Origin: Cytobacillus stercorigallinarum | Lineage (GTDB): Bacteria; Bacillota; Bacilli; Bacillales; Cytobacillaceae | Direction of reading: 5' to 3' | NCBI RefSeq assembly: GCF_014836495.1 | Contig: NZ_JACSQT010000011.1 | Span: 51,273 to 115,272, forward strand | Length of the DNA stretch: 64,000 nucleotides | Shown: positions 27,598 to 35,321 of the stretch, in pieces | Layout of the letters: every line of letters starts with the position of its first letter | Numbering within the stretch: the first letter of the stretch is position 1 | The notes under the pieces: generated by a model | What the model was told of the DNA's origin: nothing | The model's input: the letters and a program-made list of their open reading frames with translations, nothing else | Database searches by the model: none | Position numbers and translations under genes: made by a program

Positions 27598-28740
27598 TCA
27601 TATACGCTTTTGCTTAAATGCCGCCAAGATAATAAGCAAGGCGATGCATGTGAAGCCCCCTGCAATAAGCGGGTTGATCTCAACGTGATATTGATCGATG
27701 ATGATTCCACCAACAGTTGAACCAATAGCCATACCAACATGAACCCCTGAATTATTTAAACTTTGTTGAATATCAGATGTTTCTGGCGCAGCAGATACAA
27801 GATAGCTCTGAATGGCGGGCTGCAAAGACCAGCTTAATAAATTCCATAACAATAATGCACAAATAAACAAAGCAAGGGAAAACTGCAAATATGGGATAAG
27901 GATAATCGTAACAATAAAAGCAGAAAGTACGATAATAATCGATCGTTTCGCACCTAAGCGATCCGTAATCTGCCCACCTAAAAAACTCCCGCATACAGCA
28001 ACGATGCCGATAATAAGGTAAATCAAACTAAGTGAATTGCCAGTAATACTCATTGTCTCACTTAGAAACGGTGTTAAATACGCATATAGACTCATATGAC
28101 CGGCAAAAAAGAGAACCGATGTCAGTTGCACGAGTACAATCTTTCTATTTTTTAATGCTTTCAACTGTTCCTTTAAAGGTAAAGCTCTTTTCGCCTCTAT
28201 TGGACCTAATGCAAAATAAACAACAATCATGATGATTAATGTCAGAATCGAAATAAACAAGAACGGCGCTCTCCAGCTAAATTCATTACCTAACCACAAT
28301 CCGAACGGAATCCCAAAAACAAGGGATGCACTGACCCCCATCAGCACAATACCAATCGCTCTCGCTCGATATTTTTCACCACTGATTTGTGAAGCAATCG
28401 TGAGACATAATGAAATTAGAAGAGCCGCACACATAGCTGATAATACTCTTCCAATCAACAAAGATACATAACCATCCATAACGACGATCATTAAGTTAGA
28501 TAAGAAGAAAACAAAGAGAACGAATAGGAATAACCGTTTTCTCTCTATCTTTGCAGTTAAAGATAATAGCACAGGACCAGATATGGCAAAGCTTAAAGAA
28601 AACAAGGAGATTAACATCCCGACTTCACCAAGCGACACACCTAAATCCGTTGCAATAAGCGGCAAGATGCCCGCAATAATTAACTCAACCAAACCGACAA
28701 TAAATGTAATTATAGTTAGTAAATACACTCTTTTATCCAT
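27598..28740 (-). CDS. MFS efflux transporter, PbuE (YdhL)-like
   Basis: A 380-residue, 12-helix transporter of the DHA1 family. It closely resembles B. subtilis PbuE, a purine base/nucleoside exporter: compare VGLVELIIAGILPLIATDL near residue 14, SGPVLLSLTAKIERKRL near 51, and PETSDIQQSLNNSGVHVG near 323. The ATG at 28740 follows GGAGGG; the frame extends 22 codons further but into the upstream hairpin. The mRNA must pass a terminator-like hairpin 18 bp before the binding site, so expression is probably controlled by attenuation. Substrate by homology: purines; unproven. Confidence 0.8.
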   Translation of the reverse strand: MDKRVYLLTIITFIVGLVELIIAGILPLIATDLGVSLGEVGMLISLFSLSFAISGPVLLSLTAKIERKRLFLFVLFVFFLSNLMIVVMDGYVSLLIGRVLSAMCAALLISLCLTIASQISGEKYRARAIGIVLMGVSASLVFGIPFGLWLGNEFSWRAPFLFISILTLIIMIVVYFALGPIEAKRALPLKEQLKALKNRKIVLVQLTSVLFFAGHMSLYAYLTPFLSETMSITGNSLSLIYLIIGIVAVCGSFLGGQITDRLGAKRSIIIVLSAFIVTIILIPYLQFSLALFICALLLWNLLSWSLQPAIQSYLVSAAPETSDIQQSLNNSGVHVGMAIGSTVGGIIIDQYHVEINPLIAGGFTCIALLIILAAFKQKRI

Positions 28741-28764
28741 CTGACTTTCCCTCCACGCAAAAAG

Positions 28765-28796
28765 GCAGCGCTCCCAATAAAAACGGGAGGCGCTGC
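28765..28796 (-). terminator. Terminator hairpin in the leader of the PbuE-like gene (attenuator candidate)
   Basis: On the minus strand GCAGCGCCTCCC pairs with GGGAGCGCTGC (one bulge), followed by CTTTTT. It lies between the candidate promoter (28874-28902) and the ribosome binding site. There is no room for a promoter after it, so the pump mRNA must read through it. It could also end gltS transcripts. Confidence 0.7.
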
Positions 28797-28873
28797 ATTC
28801 AAACATATTCTATGCGAATTCGCTAACATGACGCCCATAGCCATGTCGCCATTATTCATTTATAAACAAAAAT

Positions 28874-28902
28874 AATTTATCATTTTGATCATTGATTGTC
28901 AA
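28874..28902 (-). promoter_or_regulatory. Candidate sigma-A promoter for the PbuE-like gene
   Basis: On the minus strand TTGACA (28902-28897) and TAAATT (28879-28874) are 17 bp apart, directly after the gltS stop codon. This gives a leader of about 125 nt that contains the terminator hairpin at 28765-28796. Confidence 0.55.
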
Positions 28903-28906
28903 TCAC

Positions 28907-30298
28907 TCACTTTTTCTTCTTACCAAAAACTTTTACGCCCATTACCCAAAATATAATCATTAAAATCGTACTGACAATTAATACAGGGATTGCTCCAAAC
29001 TGAATAATAAATGGAACTGCGGCAGCTGTAATAAGCCCCCCACCGACCATCGGTTCAAATACAATTTGTTTATAGCCAAAGGCATTAAGTGCAGGCGACT
29101 TGTTTTCTGGATCGACTGTTTTCATTAGCATAATTCCTGTTGCAGCCACACCTGTAGACTGTCCGAAATCTCCCAATCCTCTTTCAAACCAATACTCAGG
29201 TATCATACGTGGCCCCAAATATAAGAACAACACCACATTCAAGACAATCCCAGCAATCGCTAAAATAATAAACGGAATGAAATTGTCACCAATGACCTGC
29301 AGACTGAGTGAAGCCATTGCACTAATGATTAGAAAATCAAGAGCTACCCCTTGAATACGATTAATTAATTCGCGATCAACTAATTGATATCGATCAAATT
29401 TGGATAAGAATAATTGTAACAATATTCCCCCTATCATTGCGAACGGAAATAAAGGCACATATTCGAATAAATAAACACCTAAAGCTTGCCCATAAGTAAC
29501 AGCCTCAAGCCATTGAAACGCTTCCAATAATAAGAAACCAATGAAAATAGATAGCCCAACAAATCCTATATGAAGCGTTAACGGCTCAATAGACATCGGC
29601 GAAGTTGTTTGCAAACCCGCTGATGAACGGTTATCGACTTTAATAATACCTGATTGCTCCTCTACAGAAATCTCATCAGGGTGATTCAATGTTTTAGATT
29701 TGCCATTACGTGCTCCCCAATTGATTAAAATCATCCCTACGATGATACCTGCAAGAATACCGACTGTCGACAAACCAATTGCCAAATCATAACCTTCTTC
29801 AAAACCTAAAGATGTAAATGTTCCTTGTAAACCTGCCGCTGTTCCATGACCACCAACAAAGGCAATCTCAATTAAAGCGCCCGCAGCAGGACTAAGGCCA
29901 AAAAGAGGTGTAATGATGGTGATAGCAAGTAAAATACCCACTACATATTGTGCAAAAGAGAGTGTATAACCTAAAGCAATATGAGGCCCACCAATCCGCC
30001 ACATTTTTTTGGGATTAGGAAGTTTAAATCCTATAAAAAGACAGGCAAAAACAATATTAATTAAAAGACCAGGCAGACTAGCCCAAACGTCGACCATTTC
30101 AGATGTAAAAATCCCACCCTCAATTCCGAGGAGCCTTCCTAATATTTCTGGTCCCAATATAAGTGCAATGAAACCCGCAATTAATGATGTCGGTAAAAAC
30201 AATCTTTGAAGTAATTTCACTTTAATTCTTACCCATTTCCCAAGCACTAAAATAATCGCCAGGATAAGAACCGAAAAAGCAGCAATCGTTAAGTCCAT
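28907..30298 (-). CDS. Sodium:glutamate symporter (GltS/ESS family)
   Basis: A 463-residue membrane protein with about 12-13 hydrophobic segments. ESS-family signatures are visible: the VGGHGTAAGLQGTF motif near residue 147 and its counterpart GDFGQSTGVAATGIMLMKT near 378, the two reentrant loops that form the transport site. AAAGGGG precedes the ATG. It lies downstream of the GGT/amidase unit on the same strand (gap 358 bp with a terminator). Uptake of glutamate released by that enzyme group is a reasonable inference. Confidence 0.85.
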   Translation of the reverse strand: MDLTIAAFSVLILAIILVLGKWVRIKVKLLQRLFLPTSLIAGFIALILGPEILGRLLGIEGGIFTSEMVDVWASLPGLLINIVFACLFIGFKLPNPKKMWRIGGPHIALGYTLSFAQYVVGILLAITIITPLFGLSPAAGALIEIAFVGGHGTAAGLQGTFTSLGFEEGYDLAIGLSTVGILAGIIVGMILINWGARNGKSKTLNHPDEISVEEQSGIIKVDNRSSAGLQTTSPMSIEPLTLHIGFVGLSIFIGFLLLEAFQWLEAVTYGQALGVYLFEYVPLFPFAMIGGILLQLFLSKFDRYQLVDRELINRIQGVALDFLIISAMASLSLQVIGDNFIPFIILAIAGIVLNVVLFLYLGPRMIPEYWFERGLGDFGQSTGVAATGIMLMKTVDPENKSPALNAFGYKQIVFEPMVGGGLITAAAVPFIIQFGAIPVLIVSTILMIIFWVMGVKVFGKKKK

Positions 30299-30581
30299 TT
30301 ATTCATCCCCTTTGTAATTCTTTTAATTTTCCCTTTTTTCTTTAAAGGAAACATATAGAGAGTGACCCGTGAATTATACTACACGCTGAATAAACTTGTC
30401 ACTTGAGAGGATAAATATCAAAAATTCCATTTATTCCGTGGCCACCGAAGAACTAAATAAAAACGGTCCATTTAAAGTTTCTCTCCAGACAATCCGTTTC
30501 ATTCAATAGTCGTCTGAAAAAATCTACAATTTGGAAATAGGAAAAGTTTGGTTTATCAATCGTAAACATGATGCTAGATGC

Positions 30582-30625
30582 AAAAAAGGTCTGTATCATC
30601 AATACATGACGATAAAGACCTTTTT
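30582..30625. terminator. Bidirectional terminator after the gamma-glutamyltransferase gene
   Basis: AAAAAGGTCT ... AGACCTTTTT stem with a long loop, T-runs on both sides. The remaining 30300-30580 sequence shows nothing else identifiable apart from presumed promoter DNA for gltS. Confidence 0.75.
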
Positions 30626-30656
30626 CCCATTTTTTCAGTGACCTCATTATTATCTA

Positions 30657-32309
30657 CTAATATCCACTCGCAGCCCCATCACCACGAGGATCGGCTCCGC
30701 CATATTTTACACCAGTCTGTTGATTAATTAGAATAGCACCCGCGTGCCCCATTACATCTGTAAAGTCTTCTAATACTTCTACTTCATGCCCTCTTTTCTC
30801 GAGCTCTAAGCAAATGGATGCACTTATTCTTCCTTCTACTTTCAAACTGTTAGATGTCGCTCCCCATGTTCGACCATATAACCATCTCGGTGCCTCAATG
30901 GCTGATTGGATCGGATAATCGTAATCTATGATTCTCGTCACAAGGGCTGCTTGTGTTTGTGGTTGCCCTTCCCCTCCCATCGTTCCATAAATTAAATACG
31001 GTTGATCATTTTTAAATAACATCGCAGGATTTAATGTATGATATGTTCGCTTTCTTGCTTGCAGGCAATTGATATGACTTTCGTCTAATGAAAAATAACT
31101 GCCTCGATTCTGCAAGACGATACCTGTATTTTTCGGAATAAAGCCTGATCCGAACTCATGATAAATACTTTGAATAACCGAAACTGCGTTGCCTTCTTTA
31201 TCAACAACACCTAGCCAAATCGTATCCCCCTTAGGATCAAGTTGTTTTTCAAACGGCCTCACTCTAGTAAAATCAATTGATTCGGCTAGTTCGATTCCTC
31301 TTCTCACAGACAATATTTCATCTAGAGGAATCGTAGCAAAATCTGGATCAGTCAAATATTGATCACGATCAACGAATGCCCGTTTTGTTGCCTCTGCTAA
31401 TAAATGATAATAGTCGGCTGAGCCTTCCTCTATGTCTGAGAGTGGGAATTGATTCAAAATATTTAAAATGGATAATGATGCAAAACCCTGAGAATTAGGT
31501 GGGACATTGAACACTTGATGATTGCGATAACGCACAGAGATTGGTTCTACCCAATTGGACTGATGATGCCTAAAATCGTCAATGGTTAGCATCCCCCCGT
31601 GATGTTGCAGGTCAGTTGCCATCAACTTCGCTAATTCTCCTTCATATAAAAACGAACCACCTTCTGCTGCTAACCCTTCTAATGTTCTTGCTAAATCTGG
31701 CTGTTTCATAAGGTCACCTGCCCGATAGGAAAGACCATTCGCTTGTAAAAACACCTTTTGAAATTCAGTAAAACGTTGGAGGTGACGGAACTCATTATCC
31801 TTTTCATCCAAATTGATATTAGTCCAATAAACTTGACTAGGAGTAACAGGAAATCCATCTTTGGCGTAATGAATAGATGACTGCAATAACTCAGACCATT
31901 CAACCGTGCCATTCATATAATTCTGTGAATATTGATAGGCCTTCTCCCACCCAGCCACAGCACCCGGAACGGTATTGGCAGCCAAAGCTCCTCTTGAAGG
32001 AATCTTGCTGTAGCCTTGCTGTTGATAAAACGGGATTGTTGCCCCTTCACCCGAACGGCCACTACTATTTAATGCCTTTAATTTTTTCTGCTTCGCATCA
32101 TACACAAGCCAGAAGTTATCCCCACCAATCCCGTTCATATGAGGGTAAACTACACCAATTGTGGATAATGCAGCAATTGCCGCTTCCACCGCGTTACCGC
32201 CAGCTTGCAACACCTTCAATCCTACTTGAGAAGCTAAATAATGTGGTGTTGTGATTATTCCATTTGCTGCCATCGTTGTTGGACGGTACGATTGTTTGTC
32301 CCTACTCAT
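30657..32309 (-). CDS. Gamma-glutamyltransferase family protein, YwrD-like, without signal peptide
   Basis: A 550-residue N-terminal-nucleophile hydrolase. The catalytic threonine after autocleavage should be in the PKGDTIWLGVVDKEGNAVS segment near residue 362. The GTMGGEGQPQTQAA motif near 460 forms the glycine-rich substrate loop. There is no signal peptide, so unlike secreted GGT it should be cytoplasmic, like YwrD. Its ATG overlaps the stop of the amidase gene (ATGA), so they are co-translated. It probably removes gamma-glutamyl groups from an imported compound. Confidence 0.88.
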   Translation of the reverse strand: MSRDKQSYRPTTMAANGIITTPHYLASQVGLKVLQAGGNAVEAAIAALSTIGVVYPHMNGIGGDNFWLVYDAKQKKLKALNSSGRSGEGATIPFYQQQGYSKIPSRGALAANTVPGAVAGWEKAYQYSQNYMNGTVEWSELLQSSIHYAKDGFPVTPSQVYWTNINLDEKDNEFRHLQRFTEFQKVFLQANGLSYRAGDLMKQPDLARTLEGLAAEGGSFLYEGELAKLMATDLQHHGGMLTIDDFRHHQSNWVEPISVRYRNHQVFNVPPNSQGFASLSILNILNQFPLSDIEEGSADYYHLLAEATKRAFVDRDQYLTDPDFATIPLDEILSVRRGIELAESIDFTRVRPFEKQLDPKGDTIWLGVVDKEGNAVSVIQSIYHEFGSGFIPKNTGIVLQNRGSYFSLDESHINCLQARKRTYHTLNPAMLFKNDQPYLIYGTMGGEGQPQTQAALVTRIIDYDYPIQSAIEAPRWLYGRTWGATSNSLKVEGRISASICLELEKRGHEVEVLEDFTDVMGHAGAILINQQTGVKYGGADPRGDGAASGY

Positions 32310-33484
32310 CTTGTCACCTTCCTTTTAGCAAACAACATTTCCCTCACCCATTTAATAAGAGCGATATCTTGATGGTGATTGGCAATAAAAGAGAGACCAA
32401 TTGGCAGGCCGTCTTTATTTTCAAACGGAATAGTGACCTGTGGAAGACCTGTTAGACCTGCGATACAAGTGAGTTGCATTAACTGGTGTCGATATTGTTC
32501 TAACTCTTCACTTGGTAAATTTTTCAACGGGGCAACATCTGGTGCCGTAGGAATGACTAAGATACCATCCTTTTTAAGTAGAGATGAAAGCTGATTTCTA
32601 ATTACATTTTGTTTTTCCACTAGTGCTGGAAGTTCACTTGGATTTAAAGTTGACGTCCATTGAAACCTTTCGGCGATACCAGGTCCGAAAGTTGGCTGCT
32701 CCTTGTTAATCCATTCACCATGTGCTTGCCAGATTTCCGTTCCTTGTATGAATCTAAATAATTCTGTCCATTTTACCAATCCATCAGAGGCAATGTTTAC
32801 ATCTTGTTTAGAAATATTTATTAAACTGTCTAGCAATATTTCTTTGTTTTCTTCATCAATCAACCGCCAAGCCTCTTCCTCATAATAGACATGCCGAAAA
32901 GAATGATCTTTTACTTCATCATTACTTATCAGCACTTCTCCTACCTTTAATAAGATGTCTATGTTTTGCGACATCCAACCGACAGTATCAAAGCTTTTGG
33001 CAAGCGGAATTACACCGTTCATATTTACTTCCCCGTGTGTCGGACGGAATCCAAAAATCCCACAGTAAGATGACGGGATACGGACAGACCCACCTGTATC
33101 CGTTCCTATTGCAAAATCTACAAGTCCTGACGCAGCAGCAACAGCTGAACCGCTCGAAGAACCTCCAGGAATACGGTTAGGCGTGCGTGGATTAACCGGT
33201 GTACCGTAATGATGATTTTCTCCGTTTAAACTATACATTAGTTCATCCGTATGTGTTGTCCCTTGCAGTCGCGCGCCATTTTTCAACAAGGATTCTATGA
33301 CGGTTGCATTTTGTTGACCCGGTCCGTGGGTATGATACCAACCAGGATTTCCAGCTGTATTTTTGTAATTCGCGATCTCAAATACATCCTTTATAGCAAA
33401 CGTCAATCCATTAAGGGACCCACTGCCTGTTGGTTCCAGTATAAAATCAGCTTTTACAAAGGCGTTTCCATTATATTTCATCAT
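32306..33484 (-). CDS. Amidase (amidase signature family)
   Basis: A 392-residue amidase. The Ser-cisSer-Lys triad is visible: the lysine in TFAIKDVFEIA near residue 32, the first serine in PGGSSSGSAVAAASG near 108, and the nucleophile serine in GTDTGGSVRIPSSYCG near 130. The family covers aryl-acylamidases, indoleacetamide hydrolase and GatA; the short length excludes GatA. It is co-transcribed with the gamma-glutamyltransferase and lies behind a GntR regulator. It probably hydrolyses an amide of the same pathway; the substrate is unknown. Confidence 0.87.
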   Translation of the reverse strand: MMKYNGNAFVKADFILEPTGSGSLNGLTFAIKDVFEIANYKNTAGNPGWYHTHGPGQQNATVIESLLKNGARLQGTTHTDELMYSLNGENHHYGTPVNPRTPNRIPGGSSSGSAVAAASGLVDFAIGTDTGGSVRIPSSYCGIFGFRPTHGEVNMNGVIPLAKSFDTVGWMSQNIDILLKVGEVLISNDEVKDHSFRHVYYEEEAWRLIDEENKEILLDSLINISKQDVNIASDGLVKWTELFRFIQGTEIWQAHGEWINKEQPTFGPGIAERFQWTSTLNPSELPALVEKQNVIRNQLSSLLKKDGILVIPTAPDVAPLKNLPSEELEQYRHQLMQLTCIAGLTGLPQVTIPFENKDGLPIGLSFIANHHQDIALIKWVREMLFAKRKVTR

Positions 33485-33509
33485 TTTCCACCCACCCTAT
33501 GTATTTTGA

Positions 33510-34160
33510 CTATTTTTCAAGTTTCTCAAAGATTGCTTCTTTTGTTTGTTGAATATGAAGTGTGATTAATTGATGTAATGTGGCAATATCCTTTTTGTTG
33601 AGCGCTACAAGCAATTGGTCATGTTCTTTTTGCGAGATGATTAAATCGTCTTGTTCGACAGAGTAAATATTCATATATGGTTCCACCCTTCCCCAGACAA
33701 TACTTAACATCTCAAGCATCGGCTTCGATTGGGCATACGTATATATCAACAGGTGAAACTGTCTATTTAACTCATTCCATTCCACCGGTGATGTCAGTTT
33801 CTTCTTCATCTCCGTTACCATTTCGTTTAACTCAGCTAGCGCTACACGATCAATATGCCTATACGACCATTCCATAGCCATCTTCTCTAATGTTAACCTA
33901 ATTTCAAATAATTCAATTAATTCCCGCGATGAAAGCTGTCTAACAAAAATACTCCTCCGCTCAAAATGAACAAAGCCTTCTGATTGTAATTTATTCAATG
34001 CTTCTCTAACCGGCATCGTACTCACATTCAATTGTTCAGCTAATTTTCTAATAGAAATTCTTTTACCCGGTGGGAATAGACCATTCATGATGTCTTTTCG
34101 CAGACGGTTATACACTTCTTGAGATAATGTGGGGACGGTTATTACTTCGCTTGTACGCAT
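33510..34160 (-). CDS. GntR family regulator, FadR/FCD subfamily
   Basis: A 216-residue repressor-type protein. The winged helix is seen in LSQEVYNRLRKDIMNGLFPP then GKRISIRKLAEQLNVSTMPV then REALNKLQSEGF. The all-helical FCD ligand domain follows; metal-type residues are seen around NRQFHLLIYTYAQS. I chose the ATG at 34160; AAAGGAGG lies somewhat far upstream (14 nt), and the longer frame has no site. It is the first gene of the unit and probably regulates it and itself through the palindromes at 34183-34228. Confidence 0.85.
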   Translation of the reverse strand: MRTSEVITVPTLSQEVYNRLRKDIMNGLFPPGKRISIRKLAEQLNVSTMPVREALNKLQSEGFVHFERRSIFVRQLSSRELIELFEIRLTLEKMAMEWSYRHIDRVALAELNEMVTEMKKKLTSPVEWNELNRQFHLLIYTYAQSKPMLEMLSIVWGRVEPYMNIYSVEQDDLIISQKEHDQLLVALNKKDIATLHQLITLHIQQTKEAIFEKLEK

Positions 34161-34182
34161 ATGGGGGATCGTCACCTCCTTT

Positions 34183-34228
34183 ATGTGATATGTGATCACA
34201 GCTATAGTTTCTATGATACCTATCACAT
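34183..34228. promoter_or_regulatory. Palindromic operator candidate upstream of the GntR gene
   Basis: A perfect TGTGATCACA palindrome (34191-34200) lies between ATGTGATA (34183-34190) and its inverted copy TATCACAT (34221-34228). FCD-type GntR proteins bind such short palindromes, so autoregulation is likely. Confidence 0.5.
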
Positions 34229-34286
34229 GGAGAGCCGCAATGAATCTGTTAGAAAATATGACAAGAAAATTTATTAAACTTATAAA

Positions 34287-34865
34287 CTATATTGAGACAA
34301 AGAAAGAACCTTCGCTCTCAGATGGTGCTGTATCCCTATCCAAATACTCATTCAGCTTCCCTTCATATTCAACCTGTATAGAGGGGATATTACGGAGATC
34401 ATACGGCGTGATTAATGAAAGTGGTTTTTCAAATTCGATACTGTCAGTTGCGTGGATGACTGAAGCCACAAACTGAGAACAGAAAAAAGCTTTTCTCCTT
34501 TTCAAAGGTTTATTAAACAGCACGCCAAATAGACCAAAAAGATTATAACGATAATCCTCCTTTTCAGATTCAATTGTAGCAATATATTGTTCCATTTTCC
34601 TCAGCTCTTCATGGTTAACTGTGAAAGAATAAATGATGCAATCCGCATGTTTCAATAACCCCTTATTTATATCCTCCACGACAAACCCACCGATAAAAGG
34701 ATTCCGCGGCTTTTTCCTGCCAAAACTATACACTTTTGCTAATTCATGATCAAAAGCGATAGAAGCATGATTATAACTCCTCTTCGTATAGACTTTTATC
34801 AATTTCGTAAAATACGTACCTGTATCTGTTAGCAAAATATAAACCTTCTTGTCACCTAAACCCAT
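34287..34865 (-). CDS. Papain-like (NlpC/P60, YiiX/C92-type) protein
   Basis: A 192-residue protein with the pattern of permuted papain-fold YiiX-like peptidases/amidases. The histidine lies in YNHASIAFD near residue 32, with F-G-R-K following, and the cysteine in KAFFCSQFVASVIH near 128. No signal peptide is seen, so it would be cytoplasmic. The ATG at 34865 follows AGGAG by 8 nt. It lies divergent from the GntR unit and next to a 51-bp repeat array. The substrate is unknown. Confidence 0.7.
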   Translation of the reverse strand: MGLGDKKVYILLTDTGTYFTKLIKVYTKRSYNHASIAFDHELAKVYSFGRKKPRNPFIGGFVVEDINKGLLKHADCIIYSFTVNHEELRKMEQYIATIESEKEDYRYNLFGLFGVLFNKPLKRRKAFFCSQFVASVIHATDSIEFEKPLSLITPYDLRNIPSIQVEYEGKLNEYLDRDTAPSESEGSFFVSI

Positions 34866-35010
34866 AACCTTCTCTCCTCTAGCCACCATTTTTTCCGATT
34901 GCATAAAATAATCATACAAAAGGAATCATGGCTGATTAACTAGCTAGAGACTAAAATTCCGCTAGGTCTTTGGTCGTAATTCATCATATACTTAATACCT
35001 TTTCAGTTGG

Positions 35011-35265
35011 ACGAGCAAATCTCTTTTGCTCTGCTATCTTCCTAAATTTTTCTCTGGATGCACGAGCAATTCTCTTTTGCTCTGCTATCTTCCTTGATTT
35101 CTCTCTAGATGCACGCACTAACCTCTTTTGCTCTGCTATCTTTCTTGATTTCTCTCTAGATGCACACGCTAACCTCTTTTGCTACGCTATCTTTCTTAAT
35201 TTTTCTCTAGATGCATGTGCAATTCTCTTTTACACTGCTATCTTCCTTGATTTCTTTCTAGATGG
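35011..35265. repeat. Second 51-bp tandem repeat array, five units
   Basis: Units start (ACGAGCAA type) at 35011, 35062, 35113, 35164 and 35215, again exactly 51 bp apart. The best unit holds a tight hairpin, GAGCAAA-tctct-TTTGCTC, followed by a CTGCTATCTTCCTTGATTTC-like tail. A 99-codon frame with a 17-residue repeat runs through it but has no binding site and is not counted as a gene. It fills the gap 34927-35321. Confidence 0.92.
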
Positions 35266-35280
35266 CTAAATATGAAAAAA

Positions 35281-35306
35281 CCCGAATCCATATATGTGGA
35301 CTCGGG
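35281..35306 (-). terminator. Intrinsic terminator after the MutS2-like gene
   Basis: CCCGAGTCCA / TGGATTCGGG stem, six-nt loop, followed on the minus strand by TTTTTT. It lies 16 bp past the stop at 35322. Confidence 0.85.
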
Positions 35307-35321
35307 TTCATCGATAGTGTT

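Noticed and set aside
28797..28873. Adenine/guanine riboswitch before the PbuE-like gene
   Set aside because: The conserved purine aptamer core (for example the TTTCTAC segment) is not present.
34970..35269. 99-codon repetitive frame in the second array
   Set aside because: Same reason; no ribosome binding site and no gene-like context.
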